The notes beneath the pieces were generated by a model that saw nothing but the letters and a program-made list of their open reading frames with translations, had not been told where the DNA came from and searched no databases. From positions 3,674,698 to 3,738,697 of the forward strand of contig NZ_FOJG01000002.1 in assembly GCF_900110835.1 (NCBI RefSeq): a DNA stretch of 64,000 bases. Direction: 5' to 3'. This DNA is from Chitinophaga arvensicola (GTDB taxonomy: Bacteria; Bacteroidota; Bacteroidia; Chitinophagales; Chitinophagaceae). Every line of letters begins with the position of its first letter. Within the stretch, counting starts at the first letter, position 1. The translations under genes and the position numbers were made by a program. Shown piece after piece: positions 49,316 through 58,792 of the stretch.

Positions 49316-50269
49316 TTATCTTATTACCTGCAGTTGCTGGCTGCCTGCTGGCTTGTGTAACAACAGGTTATACATCTTGTATTTATTGTCCGTAATCCCG
49401 GTAATCGCCGATTCTCCCCTGAGTGCATCGTCTGTACGGATCAGCCCCACCACGCGGCCATCACCAAAAAAGCGCAGCTCATAATGTTCAAGGGGCAGCA
49501 TCTCCAGGTGATATGCTTTGATCTGGTCAAACCGGTTCCAGGTATCCTGTGCATCCTGGGGTTTATTCTGAAAATAGGCCTGTTCTGTTTCCAGTTCCCG
49601 GTTATAAATCTGCTCCGCAATGGCACTCATGTTGCCATCTGCCATCTGCTGACGATACTGGCGATAAAAAGCCAGTACCTCTTTTGTCAGTTGCGCCTTG
49701 TCCTCTTTCCGCAGATCCTGGCTCTGGCTCCAGCCTTTCAATTCATAGGGCACAACTGCCTCAAAGGTGCCTTTAAACTCCAGGTATGGTACGTTATCCG
49801 TTGTTATCTCCGGCATTTTATAGCGGAACAGAGGCTTATACTGCTTCGGGGTTTCCTTTTCTTCATCACCGCTCACCACCTTCACTTCCAGGCCACAATG
49901 CTGTGGTTTCAGAAATGCTTCCATTTTATCATCGTCATCTACTTTTGGGAATACGCGGATCGTGATATGCTGTAGCCCACTTTTGAGGATATTGGGGGAT
50001 ACCGGCCATATGGCGCCGCCCTGATTCCCACTACCATAGTCCGTATACGCAGGCATATCATTGATGAGTATTTCGTAAGTGCAGTTGTAGCTATTGAAAT
50101 CCAAATAAAACCTTGGATTATAATCATACTTCTTTACCAGTTTATAACTGTTAAGATATTTTTCCCTGATACCCTGATTCATGCTTTCTTTTTTTGCATT
50201 TGTTCCCTGCCCGCAACTGTGCAGGCTGATCATTAAAATGAATGTGATGATGACTGCTGATTTACTCAT
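49316..50269 (-). CDS. Lipoprotein, candidate immunity protein of the VgrG island
   Basis: The 317-residue protein has a lipobox (FILMISLHSCGQG). Two parts are seen: an N-terminal beta-rich region (YNPRFYLDFNSYNCTYEILI, QHITIRVFPKVDDDD) and a C-terminal helical/beta region with LAFYRQYRQQMADGNMSAIA and EHYELRFFGDGRVVGLI. Its start overlaps the stop of the 991-residue gene by 4 nt, so the two are translationally coupled. Location in the periplasm and coupling fit an immunity or accessory factor. No family is recognised. Confidence 0.75.
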   Translation of the reverse strand: MSKSAVIITFILMISLHSCGQGTNAKKESMNQGIREKYLNSYKLVKKYDYNPRFYLDFNSYNCTYEILINDMPAYTDYGSGNQGGAIWPVSPNILKSGLQHITIRVFPKVDDDDKMEAFLKPQHCGLEVKVVSGDEEKETPKQYKPLFRYKMPEITTDNVPYLEFKGTFEAVVPYELKGWSQSQDLRKEDKAQLTKEVLAFYRQYRQQMADGNMSAIAEQIYNRELETEQAYFQNKPQDAQDTWNRFDQIKAYHLEMLPLEHYELRFFGDGRVVGLIRTDDALRGESAITGITDNKYKMYNLLLHKPAGSQQLQVIR

Positions 50270-53241
50270 CCGTCTGCTTCTTTTTTGGTGAGGTACATTT
50301 TTGCTAATGAGATCTTTTTTTCATCGATCCCGATTTCAAAGGATGCTTTTGGATTGACGTCCACCATCTTATTGTATTCTGCGGGCTTTGCCGGCTCGCC
50401 TTCCTTCTTTTTCACTTCTTTGGTCTTCTCCCCTACATTCACCTTTGCTTCAACATACCCTTCAATTTTTATGCCTTCAAAAATCAGATCGAGTCCTACA
50501 TACAGCCCGTTATTATCAGAGCCAATAGTAGCCTGCAATCCCAGCCCTGAGCTACCTTCCAGTCCTATTCCCAGCGCCACTACCACTTTTACTTTAAACG
50601 CAGTGGCTGTTTTACTCAGATATAACTTGCACTCCAGCTTCACTGATACCACGGCGCCCCCCTTGATCAGCTCTTCTTTCTTCGCAGAAGAACCGGCCGT
50701 TCTGGTAAACACATTGCCGCCTACGGTATTGTGCTTAAAGGTGGCTTCCAGGTCTATTTTACCGGATATCGTCACACTTACATCTACTTTACTGTCGTCA
50801 TCTGCACAGATATACAAAAGCGCATCTACGGCCTTTAAAATAGCATAGGCGATCGGGTGCCGGCGACAAAGCAATTCCAGGAAATCCCATTTCAGGTCGA
50901 TCCCCACCAGTGGCTTTGCGTTCAGCTTTACCAGCACAGTTCTGCCGGCGCCCCATAAACGGCTGTCGCCTTCTGCTGGTGGCATGGTTTCATAATACCA
51001 CGATGCTGCCAGGCCTAATTTGGGGAATTGCAGTTCGTATTCAAATGGCTTACGCTGCATGCGTTGAATGAGACCCTGGATATTTTTGTCGGAGCTATCG
51101 GCGTTCTTCTTTATAAATTCATCCGGGTCTTTGCCATCGTCGCCGCCTGTATCGGCTTTGGTAGTATGATCGCCGTGGATGATTTTACGGAACTCCTGTA
51201 CCAGGTGCCAGGCGCCTTTTATCAGGTGATAATACTTCGCGATCATATCCTCGATGGGATCCACGCTTTCCGTATCATTGTTCCATTCTACCTTGATGGA
51301 AAAGTCGAACTCTTTCAGTAGTTCCAGCAATTCTGCGAACTTACCTTTTGTTTTTACCGGAGCGGCAGGAGCATCTTTATCTTTTGGCAGCGCAAACATC
51401 TCCCCCAGCTCCATTCCAAGTTGTTCATTATGATGATCCAGTACCGGCGTAGGCTTGCTAAAACGTCCTTCTGCGGCCTTTCCCACTTTCTCCACTCCTT
51501 CCAGCCGGTTCATGGTAAACCGTTGCAGCGCATTTTTAATCCCCTTACCGTTATTCGCTTCCGCGAACTTCGTTTTTAAGGCATCAAAGTCGGCTTTCTC
51601 CATATTGAAGGCCAGGGCCGCCGTCCATTTAATATCAGGATACACGGCAAAATCAATCACGTGTTTCCAGCGGCAACTTTGTATGGTTACGGGAAAATGA
51701 TCTGCCTGCGCTTCGGGAATCCAGAGATAGCCCAGAATCCTTTTGAACAGCGGATGGTTGTTTTCATCAAAGAAATTGTACTTGTATTGCGCATCAAACT
51801 CCAGCTCTTCATCAGATACTTTTATCACCCCTGAAAAAGCGGCGTTGGTATCTCTTTTAAACTTGTAGTTATTGGCTTTTATTTCAAACTTCCCTTTGGC
51901 GGCGCTTTCTTTTTCCGCCTCCCGTTTGATGCCGGCTTTTGGGTTTTCGGTTTGATAATCTTTCGCACCGAAGCTGCTGATATCAATCACATGCCCCTTG
52001 TGCTTTGGTGTAGCGGTGCATTCATCGTCATGGCTAACAAGGCTGAGTACACTGAGTTTAATTGTCTTCTTCGCGGTTTCACTACCGGCCACAATATTAA
52101 AGGTCCGGTTGCCATCAGACCGGTTGTCCAGTACATTTTCATCGAAAATAGTCTGGGTGCCATCTTTGTCTTCTACCGTGATCATCCCGTATTTACAGGG
52201 TTGAAACCGTTGGGTATTCGTAGGAATATCACCTGCCAGCACTGGTTTATTCCCTCCATACATCAACGGAGATTCCTTTACCTGAGGATCTTCTTTTATT
52301 TTCAGAAATGATTTATCAAACTCCTTACTGATTTTACCATCCCTGGTTTTTACCACGGGATATATTTCCAGTTTCGAGTCGCTATCCGACTTCCAGAGGT
52401 CATCGAGAAATACATCCACAATTACCTTCTGCACAAAATTCTGATACGTGATGGTGCCTGCGGCCACCTTCATGTCCTTCGCCTTGGTATCTTTATCTTT
52501 CACCACGAAATCGGTTACCTGTAAAGCATCGCCCCGGGTCGTTTCATCTTTCAGGATAGCGGTTATCTTCACCTGCCGGGTAAAATGCTTTATCGCATCA
52601 TCGGGCTTGGTTTTTCCCTTTTCAATCTCGGCTTTCCCTGCTGTGCGCTCCCATGGCGGCAGGTTGTCGTCCGACATAATCATGTTATGGCCCATGAGAA
52701 AAATCTTTATTTCCTGGCCATACATCGCACGGGTATAAATATGCAGTTGTACACTTTCCCGGAATTTCTTTTCTCCCTTAGTGATAATTTTACCATCGTT
52801 ATTGGGCGCAAACTCTCTCCATTCGGCTGATAGTACGGCTGGTTTTCCACGGGCAGCAACAAAATAACCATGTGCAGCCGAGTTAGTAGGCTCCGCTCCT
52901 TCCACTAATGGCTCCAGCCAGCCCAATCCGCCGCCTTCCACTATTTTGGGAAAGTTGGGGAACACCAGCGGACCTTTCAAGGCATCATTGACATCCGTTT
53001 TTTTAAACGTAAGGGTGCGCAGCATCGACCAGATCCAGCGATAAGGCGTTTGATCGCCCTGCGGAAGTTTCATGGGGATGGTCAGCTTGGCGGGCGCAGG
53101 TGCTTTTTCCACCATGGTATGTATATGCTTCATTTCCGCCCGCACGGTGCCTGCTTCTTTCAACACGGCGGTGGCGCTTTTTACATCTACCGTTCCTTTT
53201 GCCGCTGGTATCGTTACCACCAGTTTTTTATTATCAGACAT
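50266..53241 (-). CDS. Large T6SS-associated protein, candidate effector
   Basis: The 991-residue protein has no signal peptide. It is Lys/Asp-rich. Around 60-330 is a beta-rich region (PYRWIWSMLRTLTFKKTDVN, GYFVAARGKPAVLSAEWREF). The middle (520-640) has a YLWIPEAQADHFPVT stretch. The C-terminal part (750-991) has repeated amphipathic strands such as KVDVSVTISGKIDLEATFKH, KLECKLYLSKT and LIFEGIKIEGYVEAKV. Position after VgrG and DUF4280 points to a large cargo or cargo-handling protein of the T6SS spike. No enzymatic motif is seen. Function unknown. Confidence 0.78.
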   Translation of the reverse strand: MSDNKKLVVTIPAAKGTVDVKSATAVLKEAGTVRAEMKHIHTMVEKAPAPAKLTIPMKLPQGDQTPYRWIWSMLRTLTFKKTDVNDALKGPLVFPNFPKIVEGGGLGWLEPLVEGAEPTNSAAHGYFVAARGKPAVLSAEWREFAPNNDGKIITKGEKKFRESVQLHIYTRAMYGQEIKIFLMGHNMIMSDDNLPPWERTAGKAEIEKGKTKPDDAIKHFTRQVKITAILKDETTRGDALQVTDFVVKDKDTKAKDMKVAAGTITYQNFVQKVIVDVFLDDLWKSDSDSKLEIYPVVKTRDGKISKEFDKSFLKIKEDPQVKESPLMYGGNKPVLAGDIPTNTQRFQPCKYGMITVEDKDGTQTIFDENVLDNRSDGNRTFNIVAGSETAKKTIKLSVLSLVSHDDECTATPKHKGHVIDISSFGAKDYQTENPKAGIKREAEKESAAKGKFEIKANNYKFKRDTNAAFSGVIKVSDEELEFDAQYKYNFFDENNHPLFKRILGYLWIPEAQADHFPVTIQSCRWKHVIDFAVYPDIKWTAALAFNMEKADFDALKTKFAEANNGKGIKNALQRFTMNRLEGVEKVGKAAEGRFSKPTPVLDHHNEQLGMELGEMFALPKDKDAPAAPVKTKGKFAELLELLKEFDFSIKVEWNNDTESVDPIEDMIAKYYHLIKGAWHLVQEFRKIIHGDHTTKADTGGDDGKDPDEFIKKNADSSDKNIQGLIQRMQRKPFEYELQFPKLGLAASWYYETMPPAEGDSRLWGAGRTVLVKLNAKPLVGIDLKWDFLELLCRRHPIAYAILKAVDALLYICADDDSKVDVSVTISGKIDLEATFKHNTVGGNVFTRTAGSSAKKEELIKGGAVVSVKLECKLYLSKTATAFKVKVVVALGIGLEGSSGLGLQATIGSDNNGLYVGLDLIFEGIKIEGYVEAKVNVGEKTKEVKKKEGEPAKPAEYNKMVDVNPKASFEIGIDEKKISLAKMYLTKKEADG

Positions 53242-53252
53242 GGTTCCTGTTT

Positions 53253-53735
53253 TTAAAACGGTTGCCCTTGCGGAAACCGGATCAGAAATAAATCTTCTTC
53301 TACTTTTTGTACATCCATGAGGGGATTCAGGTGCGTTTGTACTTCCTTGTCTGCTTTCTCGGCATCCTTCTTTGTCATATCGGCTGTCTGGCCATGAAAG
53401 GTGATGGAGATACAGTCTTTTCCACCGGTTGCACAGGTGCCCTTACTATCTTCCAGTAAAATATGTGCCCCTCCGGGAAGCTCCACTTTATCATAGAAAC
53501 CGCTCCATGCAGTTACAGCAGGGGTACAGGGGTTATTATTTTTCTGTTTGCAGCTACCAAATGTATTGGCTTCAAAAGGCTGGCCGATGTCTTTAGTATT
53601 AGCCAGCGGCTTTTCCGCGCCATCTTTATCATTGATATAATGTACCTGCTGACTTTTCACTTTCAGCTTATCGGGAGTTGTACCAAACTGGCATTTGCAA
53701 ACCGCTCCCTGACATACCAGGTGTTTCTCACTCAT
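53253..53735 (-). CDS. DUF4280 PAAR-like protein
   Basis: The 160-residue protein matches DUF4280: start KHLVCQGAVCKCQFGTTPDK, then INDKDGAEKPLANTKDIGQPF and FGSCKQKNNNPCTPAV. The rest is VTAWSGFYDKVELPGGAHIL, a GTCATGGKDCISITFHGQ segment and a polar tail. The family is Cys-rich and PAAR-like, expected to cap the VgrG spike tip and carry cargo. It is the fifth gene of the operon, 17 nt downstream of its neighbour and 11 nt before the 991-residue protein. Confidence 0.9.
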   Translation of the reverse strand: MSEKHLVCQGAVCKCQFGTTPDKLKVKSQQVHYINDKDGAEKPLANTKDIGQPFEANTFGSCKQKNNNPCTPAVTAWSGFYDKVELPGGAHILLEDSKGTCATGGKDCISITFHGQTADMTKKDAEKADKEVQTHLNPLMDVQKVEEDLFLIRFPQGQPF

Positions 53736-53752
53736 GTCCTTTTATATTTTTT

Positions 53753-54691
53753 TCAACGTTTGAAAAAGAAGGAAAAGATGCTTTTCTTTTTCCCGGGGTC
53801 TGTTTCTTCCGGCAATAGTATCGACATTACCGGCGCCGGCGCCTTGTCTTTTTCCCGTAAATGGTAGATGCTGAACGTTACATTTTTCTCTGCTCCGTCT
53901 TTGCCCGGCAAACTACATCTGCCAGTAACGGAATTGATGGAATAATCTTTATGATACAGTTTATAAGTAATATCTACCTGGCCTTTCAAGGGTGTATGAA
54001 TACCATAAAGCTGTTGTGAAAGCGGAATTTCCTTTTCATCAGAAAGGTCTTCCACACTGCGCGGATCACTGCAGGTTCCTTTTTGTTGCAACACCAGGCA
54101 ACCGCTATCGGTCTGATGTTGCACCGGTTGCTGGATAATATTAAACAAAACGGGCGCGGTATAAGGCATCACGGGCAAAGCAGTGGTAAGCTGCCGTTCC
54201 ATGATATCGCTGCCAGGCTGGTACAGATCAGCAAAATAGAGTGCCATAAACCAGTCGCGGCAAAGGGATTGATAAATATGCCGGGGGCTGCTCACCGCTA
54301 GGTCCATATACGCCACTATTTCCTCCGTTACACTCCCTGTAAAATACTCCAGTAGCGCAGGTTTCTCTGCTTCCCAGGCAGCGGCTATCTGCGCCGCGTT
54401 AGCAACACCAATAAACTGCCCGTTGTCATTTACCGTTACCTGCAAGGGATACAATACTTTTCCACAACGCGCTACCAGCTTGTCGATCATTTTCTCTGGT
54501 AACTGTTGATTAATATATACAGGCGCCTTATCGATATCAAACAAAAAACCGGTACCTGGTATTTTCTTCACGCCCTTCAGTGTAATTTCATAACTGATGG
54601 TTTGCTCAGCACCCAATGATTCCACGATATAGGTCACCCCATAAGTTCTGTGAAGATGTACCGGGTTAAACCGGAAAGAAGGCTGGTTCAT
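53753..54691 (-). CDS. Unknown protein of the VgrG operon
   Basis: The 312-residue protein lacks a signal peptide. Its N-terminal region is beta-rich (GVTYIVESLGAEQTISYEITL, YPLQVTVNDNGQFIGVANA). The middle is helical with SLCRDWFMALYFADLYQPG. A C-terminal beta part (LKGQVDITYKLYHKDYSIN) ends in a basic KKKSIFSFFFKR tail. It lies between the exported small protein and DUF4280 with gaps of 9 and 17 nt. It may be a cargo adaptor or a structural partner of the spike. No family is recognised. Confidence 0.72.
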   Translation of the reverse strand: MNQPSFRFNPVHLHRTYGVTYIVESLGAEQTISYEITLKGVKKIPGTGFLFDIDKAPVYINQQLPEKMIDKLVARCGKVLYPLQVTVNDNGQFIGVANAAQIAAAWEAEKPALLEYFTGSVTEEIVAYMDLAVSSPRHIYQSLCRDWFMALYFADLYQPGSDIMERQLTTALPVMPYTAPVLFNIIQQPVQHQTDSGCLVLQQKGTCSDPRSVEDLSDEKEIPLSQQLYGIHTPLKGQVDITYKLYHKDYSINSVTGRCSLPGKDGAEKNVTFSIYHLREKDKAPAPVMSILLPEETDPGKKKSIFSFFFKR

Positions 54692-54700
54692 ACGTGATGA

Positions 54701-55177
54701 CTACTTTTTTTTATTGCTGTCGTTGATTAATTGCGTGACTGCATTTTCCACATTGCTTACATATCTCCGGATAACTTCCGGGATCCGGCTGGTATCGGAG
54801 TCGATACGATAAGACATCACCCGTCTTTTATCTGTAAACGCCACTTCTACCAATATCACCGGTTGATCGCGGCAGCTCAGGCAGCCCCAGCTATGGGTGG
54901 TAGCACCGGCTGTTAACAACAGGGAGGGAATGGAATCTATCACGAAGCGGCTGCGCTGCCATTGGGCGGCAGATAATTTCACTACGGAAGAATCAATTTT
55001 CCGGTTGCCGGTATCCAGCCAATTCCGCTCCAGTGCATCCGGGGTAACGCGATAGGTTACACGGATACCTTCAGACAAAACACCGAATTTCACCCCGGCT
55101 ACATCAGGGGAAGACTGCGCAAACAGTGTAGCCGTTAACGTGATCGTGCATATAAGGGTAAGCAAACAACTGCGCAT
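54701..55177 (-). CDS. Exported protein, candidate immunity to the metalloprotease
   Basis: The 158-residue protein has a signal peptide (LLTLICTITLTATLFAQ). The mature part contains VKFGVLSEGIRVTYRVTPDA, THSWGCLSCRDQPVILVEVAF and a C-terminal helix with VIRRYVSNVENAVTQLI. The CLSC pair may form a disulfide in the periplasm. It starts a single base beyond the stop of the metzincin-type gene, so translational coupling is likely. A periplasmic protein next to a putative secreted protease fits an immunity role, but this is inference. Confidence 0.72.
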   Translation of the reverse strand: MRSCLLTLICTITLTATLFAQSSPDVAGVKFGVLSEGIRVTYRVTPDALERNWLDTGNRKIDSSVVKLSAAQWQRSRFVIDSIPSLLLTAGATTHSWGCLSCRDQPVILVEVAFTDKRRVMSYRIDSDTSRIPEVIRRYVSNVENAVTQLINDSNKKK

Positions 55178-55178
55178 A

Positions 55179-56678
55179 CTAATAATTTAAAATTAAGCTT
55201 CTGTCCTGTCTCATAATATCCCACTGAAATTTGAAAAAAGACCGCATACTGTCATTGGAATCATATGGATTAGGGTTGCGATTCAGCTGCCAGGTGTAAT
55301 CCATGATGTTATCAGTATAGCCCTGATAAAGCGTATATGGTGGCGGCTTTAACCCCACTAGTGGTTCACCGGCGCTGAAGGTGTGTTGCAGACCAAGCGA
55401 GTGTCCGGCCTCGTGCAGCAGGGTTCGCCGGTTCTTTAACCCGGAAAGAAATACCACGTAAGCATTTCCCCATACAAACTCCTTCATGATATCTCCTTCT
55501 CCTGCTGCGAGTCCCTGAAGATAACTGGCAGGCAGATCTGTCAGAAAAATGTAGGTCCGTTTATTGGCGTCTGCATTGATGCGGCCACCTGCGGGCTTAT
55601 GCTGGCCGTACTTTTCATACAATGCGATTACATCTTTCAGGAATTGATCGGTATTAAAACGACCGGAACCACCCAACACATTATTCCAGAAATTAGTGAC
55701 TCCTGTATCTGTAAGTGGCAGTACACCGGTTTCAAAAGTGGTATCCGCTTTTATCTCCGCACGGATGAGCGCCTGGTTAAAGGAAGATCTTTTAAACTGG
55801 TATTCCAGGTCTTTTATCAGCTGCTGGTCAATAGTAGACACACTATTAGCCTGTGTTCCAACTTTCACCAGCACCAGTTCCATTTTGGGAATAATGTGGT
55901 TGTTGTATACCATCAGTTTTCCAACTTCTTCTTTCTTGTCTCCCAGCTTTGCATAGACTTTTATTTCTTCGTGTTGTTGTAACGGAGCGTCGGTATTCAC
56001 TACATTGATGCCGCCTTTCAGCAGATAAAACTTTACCGGCTGTCCGCCCGGACGGTAACGGGTTTGTTTGCCACTGCCCATCAGCGCGGCAATATTTATT
56101 TTCTGTGGCGTCACTTTCAGGTTAGGATTCTTTGATTCAAAAATGATTTCCGTACCATCACTGATCACGTCTTCTATTTCCTCCAGTTCCAGGTCCAGCT
56201 GCGCGCCGTTCTTATTCATAGAGGAACCGTGCTTAAACTGCTGGGCAGTGGTGTGTGGGAATAGCGATAACCAGGCAGGATAATAATCCTTACCATAGGG
56301 CTTTATGGGGCTTTTCACCTCTTTGGTGTACTCGTTTTTTACGGCCGCCACATCGTTGGCCAGAGGCACTACACTTTGACAGGGAGCGCCATTATTATCC
56401 AGCTCCACATAATTAATAGCGTAGATATAATCATCCCGGAGCCAGTCGAAACCATATTCGCCTTTATAGCCTGCGGGGCGTCTGAAGTGTACGAGAAATT
56501 GTTTTAGCTCCTTTTCCTTTTTCTCTGGCGCCTGGTACTTGTCGTAAATAATTTTGTCTGTGCTGCGGAGCTTCACCTGGCTGGCAGCCTGCAGACTGAT
56601 ATCCCCATTGGTAGCGTAAGTGGTAGATGTCTCAGAATTTTCCACAATATTCTTCGCTATTGAAATCATATTTCCCAT
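55179..56678 (-). CDS. Metzincin-motif protein, candidate T6SS effector
   Basis: The 499-residue protein has the zinc-protease motif HEAGHSLGLQH (residues 422-432, HExxHxxGxxH) and a Met-turn-like NIMDY at 457-461, as in metzincins. The N-terminus (NIVENSETSTTYATNGDISL and VKLRSTDKIIYDKY) resembles the spike-associated heads of Bacteroidetes T6SS cargo. The middle has several beta-rich segments. The gene follows VgrG with a 20-nt gap. No signal peptide is present, consistent with delivery by the spike. Protease activity is a prediction from the motif. Confidence 0.82.
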   Translation of the reverse strand: MGNMISIAKNIVENSETSTTYATNGDISLQAASQVKLRSTDKIIYDKYQAPEKKEKELKQFLVHFRRPAGYKGEYGFDWLRDDYIYAINYVELDNNGAPCQSVVPLANDVAAVKNEYTKEVKSPIKPYGKDYYPAWLSLFPHTTAQQFKHGSSMNKNGAQLDLELEEIEDVISDGTEIIFESKNPNLKVTPQKINIAALMGSGKQTRYRPGGQPVKFYLLKGGINVVNTDAPLQQHEEIKVYAKLGDKKEEVGKLMVYNNHIIPKMELVLVKVGTQANSVSTIDQQLIKDLEYQFKRSSFNQALIRAEIKADTTFETGVLPLTDTGVTNFWNNVLGGSGRFNTDQFLKDVIALYEKYGQHKPAGGRINADANKRTYIFLTDLPASYLQGLAAGEGDIMKEFVWGNAYVVFLSGLKNRRTLLHEAGHSLGLQHTFSAGEPLVGLKPPPYTLYQGYTDNIMDYTWQLNRNPNPYDSNDSMRSFFKFQWDIMRQDRSLILNY

Positions 56679-56698
56679 CTGTGATATATTATCCCGGG

Positions 56699-58477
56699 TT
56701 AAAACATTTTTGCTTTGTCGCCGCTTTTGTTCACAATCTGTTTGGCGCTATGCATTTCGATATTCTCTTTGGTACTGCTAAGGCTCACCTTTTCGGCCGT
56801 TTTCTCGATGCTTTTAGCAGTGCGTTGCAGGGTATCATCTGCCACCTCTTTGATATTGGCGGCCATGAGACTAAAGTCTTTCACCGCTGTCTGGGAAAGG
56901 TTTTTACCTGCGCTCACCTGTATATTTTCTTTTGCCGTAAAGCTGATATTTTTTGCGTTGATGGTAATATTCTCCATAGCAGCAATGTTGATGCTTTGGG
57001 CGCTGGTATCCATGGTAACAATATTGCCGGATTTGTCGGTGATAGTGATACTTTCCGCTCCATCGGTATCATCCAGGCGGATAAGATGCCCGCTACGCGT
57101 TTTGATAACTTTCAGGTTATTCTGGCTGTCACCGAATCCCGTTTTGGCGTTACCGTTATACACGGCGCCCAGTACCACCGGTACTTCGGGGTTACCGCCT
57201 TCAAAATCTACCCATACCTCTTCTCCTGCTTCGGGTATAAAATAGAAGCCTTTTTCGGTGCCTCCGTGGGGAGAAACAAGTCGCAGCCACGGAGTAGATC
57301 CCGATTGCTGCCATTGAAATTTCACCCGGATACGGCCCAGTCCTTTGGGGTCATTATTATCCGTCACAACAGCGCTTTGCGCCTCACAAACCGGTGAGCG
57401 CTGCAGATCAACCACCGGCATGGCCGCAGCGGCGGGAATGGCTTCAAAATCATTTTTATACAGGCCATTCTCTGTGCAGTAATGCGACAAACGGGTGACC
57501 ACAAATTCTCCATGATGCTCGCTTGAAAGAACCGACTCGTTGACCGTAACAATATCTCCGATCTTTAGTGCGCTCTGCTGGCTGCTGCCTTTCAGCACCG
57601 CCATCTGTGACAAGCGGCCTTTTTTCTGTACCTGTGTATATTTATCCAGCTGGGATTTGGCGCTGCTACCGAACGACTGGTTCAGCTTATATTGTGATGT
57701 TTTTTTATAGAGCCGTTCGCTCACTTCTTTCAGGTGGCTCGTATATACATCAGTGTTACCTGCGGGGATGGCCTGCGTATCGTTGCTAACGGCTTGATTT
57801 TGCCTGTAGTCATAGCCATACAGCCGGCTATTATTGGATTTCACAGTCAGATCCAGGTTAAAATCAATCAGGTCTACCTGGTGGGTAAGGGTTGTTTTCT
57901 GCGGACGGTAGTTGCCAAATACCACCTTCTCGCCGTCATAAAAAAACCATTCTCCGAAACGGGCCGCCAATCTTTCTATAAACTGGTAAGTCGTTTCCTT
58001 ATACTGTACTATATATTTCAGGGATTCGGTCAAAGCGGGATCCACAGCGGGTGATTTACCATAAGGCCCACATCCTTTGAGTGATTCATTGACAATAGCA
58101 GCTAATGTTTTCTGTTCAAAGCAGGCCATATGTTCATCATCTTCCAGCAGGATGGTGGTACTGTGTCCTTTAATCACACAAAAACCATGGGTACCATCAC
58201 TGCCCTTTCCCATACTGATACCATTTACAATACCATTAAAATTTAAAGGCTTGTACACCGCATTTGTCTCTACAGGTTTTATGGAGATAGTAATCTCTTT
58301 TCCCAGGAACTCTTTGCCGGCATTGAATAATCCTTTTCCCAACTTACTCAGCCAGTCATAGCCGATCTTAATTTCAAAGTCGTGATGTCCGTGAATAGTC
58401 TGATGCAGGACCAGGGAATGAAAAGACGTAAACTGATGATCACCGATAGTGAATGAGGTGTGCGTATACAATGACAT
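56699..58477 (-). CDS. vgrG: VgrG-type T6SS spike protein
   Basis: The 592-residue protein has a gp27-like part (1-350, with SLVLHQTIHGHHDFEIKIG and YKETTYQFIERLAARFGEWFFY) and a gp5-like OB fold (NDPKGLGRIRVKFQW, PEAGEEVWVDFEGGNPEVPV, VLGAVYNGNAKTGFG). The C-terminal beta-helix-like tail has repeats of ITI-AKNI and LSSTKENIEMHSAKQI. It forms the trimeric tip of the contractile tube. No sheath, tube or baseplate genes are in the window, so it is an orphan spike operon. It is the first gene of seven. Confidence 0.95.
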   Translation of the reverse strand: MSLYTHTSFTIGDHQFTSFHSLVLHQTIHGHHDFEIKIGYDWLSKLGKGLFNAGKEFLGKEITISIKPVETNAVYKPLNFNGIVNGISMGKGSDGTHGFCVIKGHSTTILLEDDEHMACFEQKTLAAIVNESLKGCGPYGKSPAVDPALTESLKYIVQYKETTYQFIERLAARFGEWFFYDGEKVVFGNYRPQKTTLTHQVDLIDFNLDLTVKSNNSRLYGYDYRQNQAVSNDTQAIPAGNTDVYTSHLKEVSERLYKKTSQYKLNQSFGSSAKSQLDKYTQVQKKGRLSQMAVLKGSSQQSALKIGDIVTVNESVLSSEHHGEFVVTRLSHYCTENGLYKNDFEAIPAAAAMPVVDLQRSPVCEAQSAVVTDNNDPKGLGRIRVKFQWQQSGSTPWLRLVSPHGGTEKGFYFIPEAGEEVWVDFEGGNPEVPVVLGAVYNGNAKTGFGDSQNNLKVIKTRSGHLIRLDDTDGAESITITDKSGNIVTMDTSAQSINIAAMENITINAKNISFTAKENIQVSAGKNLSQTAVKDFSLMAANIKEVADDTLQRTAKSIEKTAEKVSLSSTKENIEMHSAKQIVNKSGDKAKMF

Positions 58478-58792
58478 GTCGCAGCTTTTTCTGTTTTAAA
58501 TATGGTTAAATGCCATTACCATCACAGGAATGATACCGGGCAACTACTTCAAAAATTTGGAATTAATACTGGTTACATATCTGCTGTTGCTATAAACGGG
58601 TTAAGCACGCAACAGTAGATAGATATGGTCCTTTCTGTTTTCAATAATCAGGAACTAATATACAACAAGTGGCAGAAATACAAACACGGAAGTACAAAAA
58701 TAATACGGGTCGACCGCTTATGTAAAAAGAGCTCAGCCATTGTTGCAATATGCCAGCGATCCCTTATGTTTACATACTCAAATGTATGCCAC

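Noticed and set aside
58625..58792. Longer start for the erythromycin esterase-like gene
   Set aside because: The added 56 residues are not conserved-looking and would bury the signal peptide; the ATG at 58793 fits an exported protein.
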